Source: JAWXCM01 sp034408745
Lineage (GTDB): Bacteria; Acidobacteriota; Terriglobia; Bryobacterales; Bryobacteraceae
DNA length: 17,897 bases
Reading direction: 5' to 3'
Assembly (NCBI GenBank): GCA_034408745.1
Contig: JAWXCM010000052.1
Location: 1 to 17,897, forward strand
Part shown: piece after piece, positions 1-10,329 of the stretch
Position numbering within the stretch: position 1 is the first letter of the stretch
Layout: every line of letters starts with the position of its first letter
Notes under the pieces: model-generated
The model's input: only the letters and a program-made list of their open reading frames with translations
What the model was told of the DNA's origin: nothing
Databases searched by the model: none
Made by a program: the position numbers and the translations under genes

Positions 1-1
1 A

Positions 2-67
2 GCGATCCGGATTGTCCGCGACGACTTCCATGGTGACTGGAATTACACCATCTCCCCGAACTCGTAA
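2..67 (+). pseudogene. C-terminal tail of an ISAzo13-type (Rhodopirellula-type) transposase, cut by the window edge
   Basis: Reading from base 2, an open frame of 21 codons ends with TAA at 65-67 and contains the run FHGDWNYTISP. From memory, ISAzo13-family DDE transposases (Pfam DDE_Tnp_ISAZ013) end with a motif close to HxFHGEWNYTI, so this is probably the last part of such a transposase. Only the end is visible, so I cannot tell an intact insertion sequence from a remnant; the pseudogene label is provisional. The frame overlaps the 3' end of the minus-strand cupin gene by 25 bp. The right-hand end of any element would therefore lie inside that gene. No terminal inverted repeat could be recognised without the left end. 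The alternative is a chance open frame, which the specific motif makes less likely. Confidence 0.5.
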
Positions 68-732
68 AAAGTCCATCTAATTGTTTTACGCTTCCTTAGC
101 TCAAACGGCTGCTTCGCCAGGTTCTCTTCCTTGTGGGAGACCGGCGTTCCCCAGGACGCCTCGCCAGCCTTGCGCTTCGGAGTTTGCACAACGCCCTCGG
201 CCGTCGTGATCCGGAAATCCTGATCCACCAGACCGACCGCAACGCGATTGGTGGCATGCTCGTGCATCGGAACCGTCTCGCCAGGCGCGAACTTCACGCG
301 AACCACGCGCACCTGGTCGTTTTCGAACTCGACTTTGTAGTTTTTCGGCGCTACCTTGAGCGGATCCTTCGCGGGTGCGGAGGGCGATTTCCCGCCGCCC
401 GGCTTTTTCAGTTCCACCTCAATGATGCGCACCGGGGTCTTGCTCGTAATCTCGGCAATGTGCATCCCGGCCGCCGGACTCCAGAGCACCTGACCGGCTT
501 TCCAGTGGATGTCGGTGGGCTTGCCGCCCTGCCACTCGAAATGTTGTTTGCCCGCGTCCAGGTAGATCATCACGCGGTTGATCTTGTGTTCGTGCAGCCG
601 TGTTTTTTCACCGGGCTGGACTGTGACGTCTAAAACCTTGACGCTGTCGTTGTCAATCGGTGTAGCGACACGTTCGGCTGCCGGCAGCGCCACGGTCGAC
701 AGAAGGAGGAAAACCAGTGCAGTGTGTCTCAT
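43..732 (-). CDS. Exported bicupin-domain protein (two tandem cupin copies)
   Basis: A 229-residue protein with a Sec-type signal peptide (hydrophobic residues 5-18, likely cleavage near ALPAAE at 16-20). Two similar halves follow. The first (about 30-107) has PGEKTRLHEH with H47 and H49, and a later H91. The second (about 140-205) has PGETVPMHEH with H157 and H159, and a later H200. This is the cupin metal-binding pattern, duplicated; a Pro/Gly/Lys-rich linker (110-130) joins the halves. Cupins bind metals or small ligands; no substrate can be named. The open frame continues upstream to 918, but the ATG at 732 is preferred because it directly precedes the signal peptide and has GGCGGG a few bases upstream. 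It is transcribed away from lolD, and its last codons overlap a possible transposase tail. The fold call is fairly sure; the function is unknown. Confidence 0.8.
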   Translation of the reverse strand: MRHTALVFLLLSTVALPAAERVATPIDNDSVKVLDVTVQPGEKTRLHEHKINRVMIYLDAGKQHFEWQGGKPTDIHWKAGQVLWSPAAGMHIAEITSKTPVRIIEVELKKPGGGKSPSAPAKDPLKVAPKNYKVEFENDQVRVVRVKFAPGETVPMHEHATNRVAVGLVDQDFRITTAEGVVQTPKRKAGEASWGTPVSHKEENLAKQPFELRKRKTIRWTFYEFGEMV

Positions 733-966
733 ATCTGACCCGCCATGATATCGGAAGAATCGAACCCGCGGTGAAAAGCTCGTCCGAGGGCTGTCGTTCA
801 CAGTTCCACCAGGCTCTGCAAAATGTTTTCTATTACCGGTCCCGACTGAGCCGAAAAGACAGGTAACGCGCCCAGGAAGGCGTTCCGCCTGCACTCCGTA
901 AAACGCTCCAGGAAACAATCAGGGGACGCGGGACGTGTCAGGGTCGTAAAATGGAGAAGGAAGCAC

Positions 967-1732
967 TTGATCACCGAAACGCCGGTCGCTATTCGGACTT
1001 CACAGCTGGGCAAGCGCTACCAATCTGGCCAAAATACGGTCGTCGTATTTCAGAACCTGTCGCTCGATGTGCGAGAGGGCGAACGCCTTGCATTAACAGG
1101 GGAATCCGGCGCCGGTAAGAGCACTCTTCTGCACCTGCTGGGCGGTCTGGACCGTCCAACAGAAGGGACCATTCAGTTCGGTGGCACGGAAATCACCACC
1201 TTGAATGAAGCGGGGCTGGCCGATTTTCGGAACCGGCACGTGGGATTCGTTTGGCAGACCCACTACCTGCTTCCAGAGTTTACAGCGCTCGAAAACGTCA
1301 TGATGCCGCTCCTGATTCGGAGCGTGCCCCGCCAGGAAGCCGCCAAACAGGCGGCCGACCGGCTGGAGGAAGTTGGACTGGGCCGCCGGGCGACACACCG
1401 GGCTGGCGAACTGTCCGGTGGGGAGCAGCAGCGCGTCGTCATTGCGCGCGCCCTCGTCGGACGCCCCAGGGTTCTGCTCGCAGACGAACCCACAGGAAAT
1501 CTCGACTCACGTACCGGAGAGCGCATCGCGGACGTCTTTGAAGAAATACACCGGGTGCACCGGCTGACGTCGGTTTTCGTGACTCACAATATTGGCTTCG
1601 CGAAGCGGTGCGACCGCATCTTACATTTAGATAACGGAACGCTCCTGCCACGGAATGAAGTGTTCGGTCCTCCTGCGAGCTTGCAGCGCGGGAATGGCCC
1701 CAGGGATACTGCAAGGAAAGACGGGACGGATC

Positions 1733-1740
<8 letters not shown>
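967..1740 (+). CDS. lolD: LolD-like ABC transporter ATP-binding protein
   Basis: A 257-residue ABC ATPase with every hallmark: Walker A GESGAGKS (45-52), Q-loop Q97, signature LSGGEQQ (149-155), Walker B LLADEP (170-175) followed by TGNLD, and switch H207. The stretch FRNRHVGFVWQTHYLLPEF with ALENVMMPLLI after it closely resembles LolD, the ATPase of the LolCDE complex. LolCDE extracts lipoproteins from the inner membrane for transfer to the outer membrane. MacB- or FtsE-type ATPases are the alternatives. The start is TTG at 967, supported by GGAGAAGGA at 953-961; the ATG at 951 is in another frame. No permease (LolC/E) lies beside it: upstream is a 234-bp divergent spacer in which I found no convincing promoter. 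The last 8 bp overlap the start of clpC, implying co-transcription and coupled translation. The C-terminal 27 residues extend past the usual ABC domain. Confidence 0.85.
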
Positions 1741-4249
<2,509 letters not shown>

Positions 4250-4259
4250 AGTTCGTTGC

Positions 4260-4289
4260 AAAAAGGCGGCACTGAGAGGCCGCCTTTTT
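4260..4289 (+). terminator. Rho-independent terminator after clpC
   Basis: AAAAAGGCGGC (4260-4270) and GCCGCCTTTTT (4279-4289) form a perfect 11-bp inverted repeat around an 8-base loop, ending in a run of five T. It starts 10 bases after the clpC stop codon, so it very likely ends the lolD-clpC transcript. The A-run before the stem gives the reverse strand a similar shape, but no minus-strand gene ends here. Confidence 0.9.
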
Positions 4290-4292
4290 GCG

Positions 4293-4298
4293 TATAAT
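4293..4298 (+). promoter_or_regulatory. Candidate -10 box (TATAAT) for the hybrid histidine kinase gene
   Basis: A perfect TATAAT stands 27 bases before the kinase ATG, immediately after the clpC terminator. The expected -35 region falls inside the terminator stem and loop and holds no good TTGACA match. A TG pair lies upstream but one base out of place for an extended -10. A transcript starting near 4305 would have a leader of about 20 bases. This is supported by position and sequence only. Confidence 0.4.
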
Positions 4299-4324
4299 AG
4301 AGCGTTCCAGCTGAGTTACAACCG

Positions 4325-6244
4325 ATGAGCCGCTCCAAAGCCGACCTCGATGCGGACGTCCAGCGTCTCCAGGACCGAATCGCAGCCCTGGCGGCCGACG
4401 CAGCCAACTACTGGCGAGACCGCCAGATTTTCCAGTTACTCCAGGATCTATTCCCACTTGTAATTCTGACAACAGATTCAGATCTGCGAATCACGTCCGC
4501 AGTCGGACGAACCCGCGATTTCCTGCAGATCGATGCGGCCTCGGCGAACGGCAGGCTCTTGCGCGACCTGCTGGAGACCGACGACGCCCGGTTGTCTGCC
4601 TGTGAGCGCGCCCTCACCGGCGAGCGCTCCGAATCGGTCTTTCATGAGAGAGATCGATCATGGTCCGTCCGGGTGGCGCCCCTGCCTGCCGACAGCGGAG
4701 GCGGCTGCTTCGCCGTGGCTCTGGAGCTGGGGAATGCAACCGATTCGGCGGCGTTTTTTCCGCGGCCCAGCCTGTCGCAACGGGCCCTGTTCGACAGCGG
4801 CGATGACCTGCTGCTCAGCCTCGGTCTGAAGGGCAACATCCTGTCGGCGTCCGCATCGTGTCAGAAGCTGCTCGGTTACACGCCAGCCGAGCTCGAAACG
4901 CAGACGCTGTTTGATCTGCTGATCCCCGAACAGCGGGCCTCCATCCGGGAGCGCATGTTTGCAATCCTCGGCAGCGGTCGCATGCACACCGAGGAGGTAG
5001 TAGCGGTCGCCCGGGACGGCCATCCTGTGCATCTGGAGCTGAGCCTTCGGCTGGTGTTTCGGGACGGTCAGCCGGTGTGCGTCGAGGGCCTCGGCCGCGA
5101 TATCACGGAGAGGCGCCTGTTGGAAGAACACGTGCGCCAGGCTCAGAAGATGGAGGCGATCGGCGTCCTGGCCGGCGGCATCGCCCACGATTTCAACAAC
5201 CTGCTGACCGGCATTCTCGGCTACGCCTACATGCTGCAGTCCGATCCGGAAACGGGCGAAAAGGCGGCCGAAGGACTGGACGTCATCGTGAAATCTGCCG
5301 AGCGGGCCGCGCAGCTGACTACTCAGTTGCTCGGCTTCGCGCGCCGCGGCAAGAACCAGAACGTCGTGGTCGACGTACACGGCACCATCCGCGACCTCGT
5401 GGACCTCCTGAACCGGACCATCGACAAGAAGGTCCGCATCGCCACCTCGCTGCGCGCCGAAATCGCGTACGTGATGGGCGATCCGGGGCAGATGTACCAG
5501 TTGTTGCTGAACCTGTGCCTGAACGGCCGCGACGCCATGCCGGCCGGCGGCGACCTCACCGTCTCCACGCGGTCATTCGGCGAAAACCTGGTGATAACCG
5601 TCGCCGATACCGGCACCGGCATCGAGCCGGAGATTCGAGAACGCATTTTCGAGCCGTTCTTCAGCACCAAGTCTCCGGAGAAGGGCAGCGGCATGGGCCT
5701 GGCCATGGTCTACGGCATCGCCCGCAACCACGGCGGCGGCGTGCACCTCGAGTCGAAGGTGGGGGAGGGTTCGGCCTTTCACGTCACTCTTCCGGTTTCG
5801 CAGGCGGCGGGTGTGCCGCTCGCCAGACGTGGCGAAGTGGCGGGTGGACGCGGCAGGATCCTCGTCATTGACGATGAGGAAATTGTAAGGCAGGTCTTGT
5901 CGAAGATGCTTCGCGGCCTGGGCTATGAGGTTGTCACGGCAGGCGACAGCAGGCAGGCAGTGCAGTATTTCCAGGAGAATTACGCGTCCATCGACGCCGT
6001 CATCCTGGACATGATCATGCCCAGGATGAGCGGCCGGGAGTGCTACCTTGCGCTGAAGGCGATCAACCCCGAAGTAAGAGCGGTGCTCTCCAGCGGTTAC
6101 AGCCGGGACGACGATGAAGCCGAACTGGTGCACGACGAAGGGCTGGAGTTTCTACAGAAACCATACCAGCTGGAACAGCTGGCCACAGTGGTCCGCAAAG
6201 CACTGCTGAAACCGTCTAACGGGCCGCGGCCGCCGCAGGCTTAA
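4325..6244 (+). CDS. Hybrid sensor histidine kinase (PAS-PAS-HisKA-HATPase-REC)
   Basis: A 639-residue soluble sensor kinase with no membrane segments. An N-terminal coiled start (about 1-30) is followed by a divergent PAS-like region (about 35-135) and a clearer PAS domain (about 152-262, ending GLGRDITERR). The H-box GGIAHDFNNLLTGI places the phosphorylated histidine at H288. The ATPase domain has N396/N400 (N box), DTGTG at 428-432 (G1) and GSGMGL at 454-459 (G2). A receiver domain (about 510-630) carries D516, D517, phospho-acceptor D562 and K612. The protein therefore looks like a cytoplasmic phosphorelay kinase that passes phosphate to its own receiver. No response regulator or phosphotransfer gene is next to it, and the signal is unknown. 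Translation signals before the ATG are weak. Its last 29 bp overlap the convergent amidohydrolase-like gene. Confidence 0.93.
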   Translation: MSRSKADLDADVQRLQDRIAALAADAANYWRDRQIFQLLQDLFPLVILTTDSDLRITSAVGRTRDFLQIDAASANGRLLRDLLETDDARLSACERALTGERSESVFHERDRSWSVRVAPLPADSGGGCFAVALELGNATDSAAFFPRPSLSQRALFDSGDDLLLSLGLKGNILSASASCQKLLGYTPAELETQTLFDLLIPEQRASIRERMFAILGSGRMHTEEVVAVARDGHPVHLELSLRLVFRDGQPVCVEGLGRDITERRLLEEHVRQAQKMEAIGVLAGGIAHDFNNLLTGILGYAYMLQSDPETGEKAAEGLDVIVKSAERAAQLTTQLLGFARRGKNQNVVVDVHGTIRDLVDLLNRTIDKKVRIATSLRAEIAYVMGDPGQMYQLLLNLCLNGRDAMPAGGDLTVSTRSFGENLVITVADTGTGIEPEIRERIFEPFFSTKSPEKGSGMGLAMVYGIARNHGGGVHLESKVGEGSAFHVTLPVSQAAGVPLARRGEVAGGRGRILVIDDEEIVRQVLSKMLRGLGYEVVTAGDSRQAVQYFQENYASIDAVILDMIMPRMSGRECYLALKAINPEVRAVLSSGYSRDDDEAELVHDEGLEFLQKPYQLEQLATVVRKALLKPSNGPRPPQA

Positions 6245-7505
6245 ACTCCTCGAACTTCTCCAGGTTGCGGTTGCCCGTGGGTACTTCCCTGCCCTCGACG
6301 AAGATGTACCGGATCTCGGACCGGATGTCCATCGGATCGCCTTTCGATACAAGGAGATTGGCGAGCTTTCCGGTCTCAATGGCGCCCACCTTGTCGGCAA
6401 TTCCGAGAATTTCGGCAGGCCACACCGTAATCGACTTGAGGGCGTCGTCCCGCTCCAGGCCGAACGCCGAAGCCATCGCCGCGCGGTAAGGGAGGTTGCG
6501 AACGTCAGCCGTGCCGCCACTGACAATGGCGAATTTCACTCCGGCTCGGCGCAGAACTTCCGGCGCTGCGAAAAGAGTGTCATAGGGATCGTCAGCCGAA
6601 CGCGGCAGTTCATGCATCCCCGAGTAGAGCACCGCGACTTTGCTTTTCGCCAGCAGTTCCGCGTGTTTCCATGCGTCGGCTCCACCCGCGATGACCAGCT
6701 TCAGGGCGAACTCGCTGGCGAAATCGACCGCGGTCTTAATGTCCTTGTAACTGTCGGCCGGGACGATCACTGGCCGCTCCCCGCGCAGCACCGGAAGCAT
6801 CGCCTCGAGCCCCGTTTCGATGGCCGAAGCCGGCGTGTTACCCCGGGCCCGCATCTCGGCATAGCGCTTCGCTTCGCGCATGTATTGCCGGAGTTTTTCC
6901 ATGTCCTCGGCGCGCCGCCGTGCCGCCGAGTCGCCGCCTGCGAGGTCAGCGCCACCCGAAGGTCCGTCGCCACCGCCACGCGGACCACCCGCGGCGCCGG
7001 GCATGTTCACGACAAGGCCGGCGTTCTTGAGGAGCGCCATCTCGTTCGGGTAATTGCCGAACAGGTTCATCGCCGACGCGACCCCGGAGATGCGCCCGCC
7101 GGCCGGTGCAACCAGCGCCGACGTAACGCCGTTCACGCGAGCCGTCCTGATCATCTCGCTATGCGGATTGACTGCAACCCACGCCTGCGCGTAGGGGCTG
7201 AAGTTGCCGATCTCGTTCGTGTCGACAGTCCCCGAAGCGCCAAGCGGGATCTCCGACAGACCCACGCGGGTCCAGCCGTCGATCCAGCCAGGATACACGG
7301 ACAGCCCGGTGGCGTCGATGCGGCGAGCCCCTTTCGGTACCGCGATCTTCGCACCGACGGCAGTAATCTTGCCATCGGTGATGATGACCGTTGCGCCATC
7401 GATTGCCGGAGAAGACACCGGGTACACACGGCCATTCGTGATGGCGATCGTCTCAGCGAGCAGGCTGCATGCGGCAGCCGCGAACAGTATCGTAAGGCGG
7501 TTCAT
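6216..7505 (-). CDS. Exported amidohydrolase-like protein lacking the usual metal ligands
   Basis: A 429-residue protein with a short signal peptide (about 1-17) and an imidazolonepropionase-like amidohydrolase layout: an N-terminal beta region (ITNGRVYPV), an entry motif YPGWIDGWTR (71-80), and a C-terminal part with WPAEILGIADKVGAIETGKLANL. In active relatives PG-ID is followed by HxH; here it is GWT. Compared with the intact module of the neighbouring protein, HAH becomes PAD (249-251), the QH pair becomes GG (274-275), and the late Asp becomes Gly330. It is probably not a metallohydrolase in the usual sense. Residues 150-195 are rich in Gly and Ala. The ATG shares one base with the stop of the upstream gene (TAATG), and AGGAGG at 7516-7521 lies 10 bases upstream. 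Being last in the cluster, it converges on the kinase gene. Confidence 0.85.
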   Translation of the reverse strand: MNRLTILFAAAACSLLAETIAITNGRVYPVSSPAIDGATVIITDGKITAVGAKIAVPKGARRIDATGLSVYPGWIDGWTRVGLSEIPLGASGTVDTNEIGNFSPYAQAWVAVNPHSEMIRTARVNGVTSALVAPAGGRISGVASAMNLFGNYPNEMALLKNAGLVVNMPGAAGGPRGGGDGPSGGADLAGGDSAARRRAEDMEKLRQYMREAKRYAEMRARGNTPASAIETGLEAMLPVLRGERPVIVPADSYKDIKTAVDFASEFALKLVIAGGADAWKHAELLAKSKVAVLYSGMHELPRSADDPYDTLFAAPEVLRRAGVKFAIVSGGTADVRNLPYRAAMASAFGLERDDALKSITVWPAEILGIADKVGAIETGKLANLLVSKGDPMDIRSEIRYIFVEGREVPTGNRNLEKFEEFKPAAAAAR

Positions 7506-10285
7506 TAATGATCGTCCTCCTCATCGAAACCGCCGGACGTGGGCGTATCGGTGTTGCTTTCAAACTCGGGTGACCAGGGCACGCGCATCTTCAGATCGCG
7601 TTCCCGGTCGAAGATGATCTGTCCATCGACCAGCGTCATCTCGACCCGCGCGTAGGCGCTGAGCGGATGCGCGTTGAACACGGCGATATCCGCGTCCATG
7701 CCAGGCTCCAGCGCGCCGACCCGCTTGTCAATGCCGAGCATCCACGCAGGCTCGGTTGTAATCAGACGAAGCGCCTGGTCCTCCGTCACGCCGCCGTACT
7801 TCATCGCTTTGGCGGCTTCGTGATACAGTCGCCGCGCACGTTCATCGGAGTCCGAGTTGATGGCGGTGCGAACACCAGCCTTCACCATCATCGCGGTGTT
7901 GTACGCCGTGCCGTCGAAGGCTTCCATCTTGTAGCCCCAGTTGTCGGCGAACGTGGAGGCACCCGCACCGTGCTTCTTGATTTTGTCGGTGACCTTGTAG
8001 CCTTCCAGCACGTGCTGCAGAGAACGAATCTTGAAGCCGTACTCGTCTGCCATGTCGAGCAGCATAGAGATCTCATCGGCGCGGTAGCAGTGCGCGTGCA
8101 CCAGGATCTTGCCGTCCAGCACGTCTCCAATCGCATCGAGAGTCAGGTTGCGCTCAGGCGGCATAGCCTTTTCCCTGCGCGCGACCTTCGCGTCGTATTC
8201 CTCCCACTGCCGCTTGTATTCCTTGCCGGCTTTGAAGGTCTCACGAATGACGCTTTCCACGCCCATGCGGGTTGCGGGGAAACGCACGCCGCGAGTCTGA
8301 CTGCTGTTCGACCGTTTGGGATTTTCGCCGAGCGCCATCTTGATGCCGCGCGGCGCTCCAGGGAACAGCATCTGTTCGGCGGAGGCGCCCCACTTCATCT
8401 TGACGGTGGCGTTCTGTCCGCCAATCGCGTTGGCCGATCCATGAAGGATGTTGAGCGTCGTCACACCGGCTGCCGCGGCGCGGTACAGATTGACGTCTTC
8501 CGGATTGATCACGTCGGCGATGCGAACCTGCGCGGTCACAGACGGCCCGCTCTCATTCACTCCACCGCTTGTGGCTGAGTGCGAGTGCGAATCGATAATG
8601 CCCGGCATGACGAAGCGGCCCGAACCGTCGATGATTTTGGCGTCAGCCGGAGCCTTCACCGTCGCGCCGACTTCCTGGATCTTGCCGTCGTGCAGCCAGA
8701 TGGAACCGTTGTTGATGGTGCCCTTCGTGATGGTCAGAATGGTCGCGTTGCGGATCACCAGATCCCGCGGCGCGGGTTCCGGTGTAGGCGGACGGCGCTC
8801 GGGCAATGGCGATGCGTTGGTGTCGGCAGGCTTCGCCGCACCCGGCGTCGCGGGCGACGGATCGTCCCCCGTTGTCGGCTGCTGCGGTGCATCGGCGGGA
8901 GCTGCGCCCCGCGAACTTACCAGCGCACCTCGACCACCGCCAGGCGCCTGCGGCGGGGCGAAGTACAGTTGTCCGTCGATCATCACGGCACGCATCCGCG
9001 TACGCTGCCCCAGCAGATCGCCTTCAGCGAGCGCCAGATTGGCGATCTTGCCTTTCTCGATCGAGCCGAGCTGGGCGCCTGCGCCGAGGATCTCCGCCGG
9101 GTATGTGGTCAGCGCACGAAGCGCCGCGTCGGCGGACAGGCCGCGCTGAATGGCGGCACGGAGCTTCTCCCGAATCTGGTCCGGGCGTTCCCAGGATCCG
9201 GATGCGAAGGCCCAGCGAACTCCGGCCTTCTCAAGCTTGCCAGGGTTCTCCTCCGCCGCGATCCGACCGGGGCTGTTGACCGGCGCTTCGGCTTCCGGAC
9301 CCGAAGCGAACATGCTGCGGCCGGCGGACGGCGCAGCGAGCGAGAGGCTGACCAGTACTGGAATGTTCCGTGCCTTCAGCATGTCGGCGACCTTCCATGC
9401 TTCGGCGCCGCCCAGAATCAGCGGCTTCAGTTTGAACTCGTCGGCGAAGCGAATGGCGCGGTGAATCTGCTCCGCCGAATCGGCTGCGAACATCACCGGC
9501 ACCTTGCCGTCGAGCACGGGCAACAGCGCTTCGCTGTTTGCATCAAACGCCGGACGGGGCACGCCGCTGCGGCCAGCCGATTCGTAAATGCCCTGCATCT
9601 CGCGATACTGCTGCGCTTTGATCAGCGACTGGCGAAGCACCGCGAACACGCCCATCAGTGACGACGGGTAGCGGGGCGCCAGACCGCTGGCAAAGCTAAA
9701 GCTTGTTGCGAAGTTCACGTGCATGGCGACCGGCGACATGACAACCGCTTCGTTGGCGGGTCCGGGCGCGAGATTGACCAGCGCGCTGGTTCCCTGCCAG
9801 TGCCCCTCACGAGGCACGGACAACACCGTGGTGAAGCCGTACGCACGGCGCGGGTCAGCCACCGTGGGCACTACCAGTTTCTGGGCCGCGGAGAAATCGG
9901 GATTCACGCCCGAGGCCTGTGGCCGAAGGTACTTGTCGGGAGAAGCGACGTCTTCCGGAATAAGGGAGACGCCTGGAATCGCAATGGGTGCCGCGACAGG
10001 GGCAAGCGTGCGGACGGGCGGCGCGAAGCCGTAGTTCGTTGCGGCATCGATCAGCCCGGGATAAATGGTCAGGCCTTTTGCGTCGTAAACACGGGCATCG
10101 GGAGGAATCGCAAGATTCGGGCCGACGTTCTCAATGAGACCGTCTCGAACGAGAATAGTGGCCGAATCCAGAGTCTTACCAGGTGTGGTTACGACTTTGG
10201 CGTTTGTGATCGCGTAGTTGGGACGCACGGATTGTGCGTGCACCAGCGCGCAGAGCGCCAGCAGGGTTCCCGCTAACCTCATCAT
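7505..10285 (-). CDS. Exported double-module amidohydrolase: degenerate N-module, intact C-module
   Basis: A 926-residue protein with a signal peptide (about 1-18, ending VHAQS). The N-terminal module (about 20-440) has PGLID at 76-80 followed by AAT instead of HxH, AAD at 267-269, GG at 292-293 and G363 where ligands are expected. It resembles the downstream 429-residue protein, for example GGAEAWK versus GGADAWK. A Pro/Ala-rich linker (about 445-505) leads to a second module (about 508-900) with PGIIDSHSH (H567, H569), HAH (H730, H732), H758 and D812, the pattern of an active metal-dependent amidohydrolase; K649 in GIKMALGENPK may be a further ligand. The substrate is unknown; family members act on cyclic amides or dipeptides such as X-Pro. 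The ATG at 10285 or 10282 precedes the signal peptide; an upstream GTG at 10306 is less likely. It probably follows the SGNH gene in one transcript. Confidence 0.88.
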   Translation of the reverse strand: MMRLAGTLLALCALVHAQSVRPNYAITNAKVVTTPGKTLDSATILVRDGLIENVGPNLAIPPDARVYDAKGLTIYPGLIDAATNYGFAPPVRTLAPVAAPIAIPGVSLIPEDVASPDKYLRPQASGVNPDFSAAQKLVVPTVADPRRAYGFTTVLSVPREGHWQGTSALVNLAPGPANEAVVMSPVAMHVNFATSFSFASGLAPRYPSSLMGVFAVLRQSLIKAQQYREMQGIYESAGRSGVPRPAFDANSEALLPVLDGKVPVMFAADSAEQIHRAIRFADEFKLKPLILGGAEAWKVADMLKARNIPVLVSLSLAAPSAGRSMFASGPEAEAPVNSPGRIAAEENPGKLEKAGVRWAFASGSWERPDQIREKLRAAIQRGLSADAALRALTTYPAEILGAGAQLGSIEKGKIANLALAEGDLLGQRTRMRAVMIDGQLYFAPPQAPGGGRGALVSSRGAAPADAPQQPTTGDDPSPATPGAAKPADTNASPLPERRPPTPEPAPRDLVIRNATILTITKGTINNGSIWLHDGKIQEVGATVKAPADAKIIDGSGRFVMPGIIDSHSHSATSGGVNESGPSVTAQVRIADVINPEDVNLYRAAAAGVTTLNILHGSANAIGGQNATVKMKWGASAEQMLFPGAPRGIKMALGENPKRSNSSQTRGVRFPATRMGVESVIRETFKAGKEYKRQWEEYDAKVARREKAMPPERNLTLDAIGDVLDGKILVHAHCYRADEISMLLDMADEYGFKIRSLQHVLEGYKVTDKIKKHGAGASTFADNWGYKMEAFDGTAYNTAMMVKAGVRTAINSDSDERARRLYHEAAKAMKYGGVTEDQALRLITTEPAWMLGIDKRVGALEPGMDADIAVFNAHPLSAYARVEMTLVDGQIIFDRERDLKMRVPWSPEFESNTDTPTSGGFDEEDDH

Positions 10286-10329
10286 GATTCCGACAGTGTA
10301 CGGCACGACACCGTCGGGTTGCGATTGTC

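Noticed and set aside
862..878. Small inverted repeat AGGCG/CGCCT in the spacer before lolD
   Set aside because: Only five base pairs with a three-base loop and no associated promoter or T-run; expected by chance in GC-rich DNA.
947..952. TAAAAT as a possible -10 box for lolD
   Set aside because: No matching -35 element is found at 16-18 bases, and transcription would start almost at the lolD start codon, so it was not listed as a feature.
798..1013. Minus-strand open frame covering most of the divergent spacer
   Set aside because: It overlaps the start of lolD, has no recognisable motif and no clear ribosome site; it was not supported as a gene.
6166..6182. Perfect 7-bp inverted repeat CCAGCTG/CAGCTGG with a 3-base loop near the convergent gene ends
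   Set aside because: It lies within the kinase coding sequence and arises from the repeated codons for Gln-Leu-Glu-Gln-Leu around the palindrome CAGCTG; no T-run follows on either strand, so it was not called a terminator.
8579..9661. Plus-strand open frame of 360 codons opposite the double-module amidohydrolase
   Set aside because: The minus strand holds a convincing signal peptide and two amidohydrolase modules; the plus-strand frame is an Arg-rich shadow.
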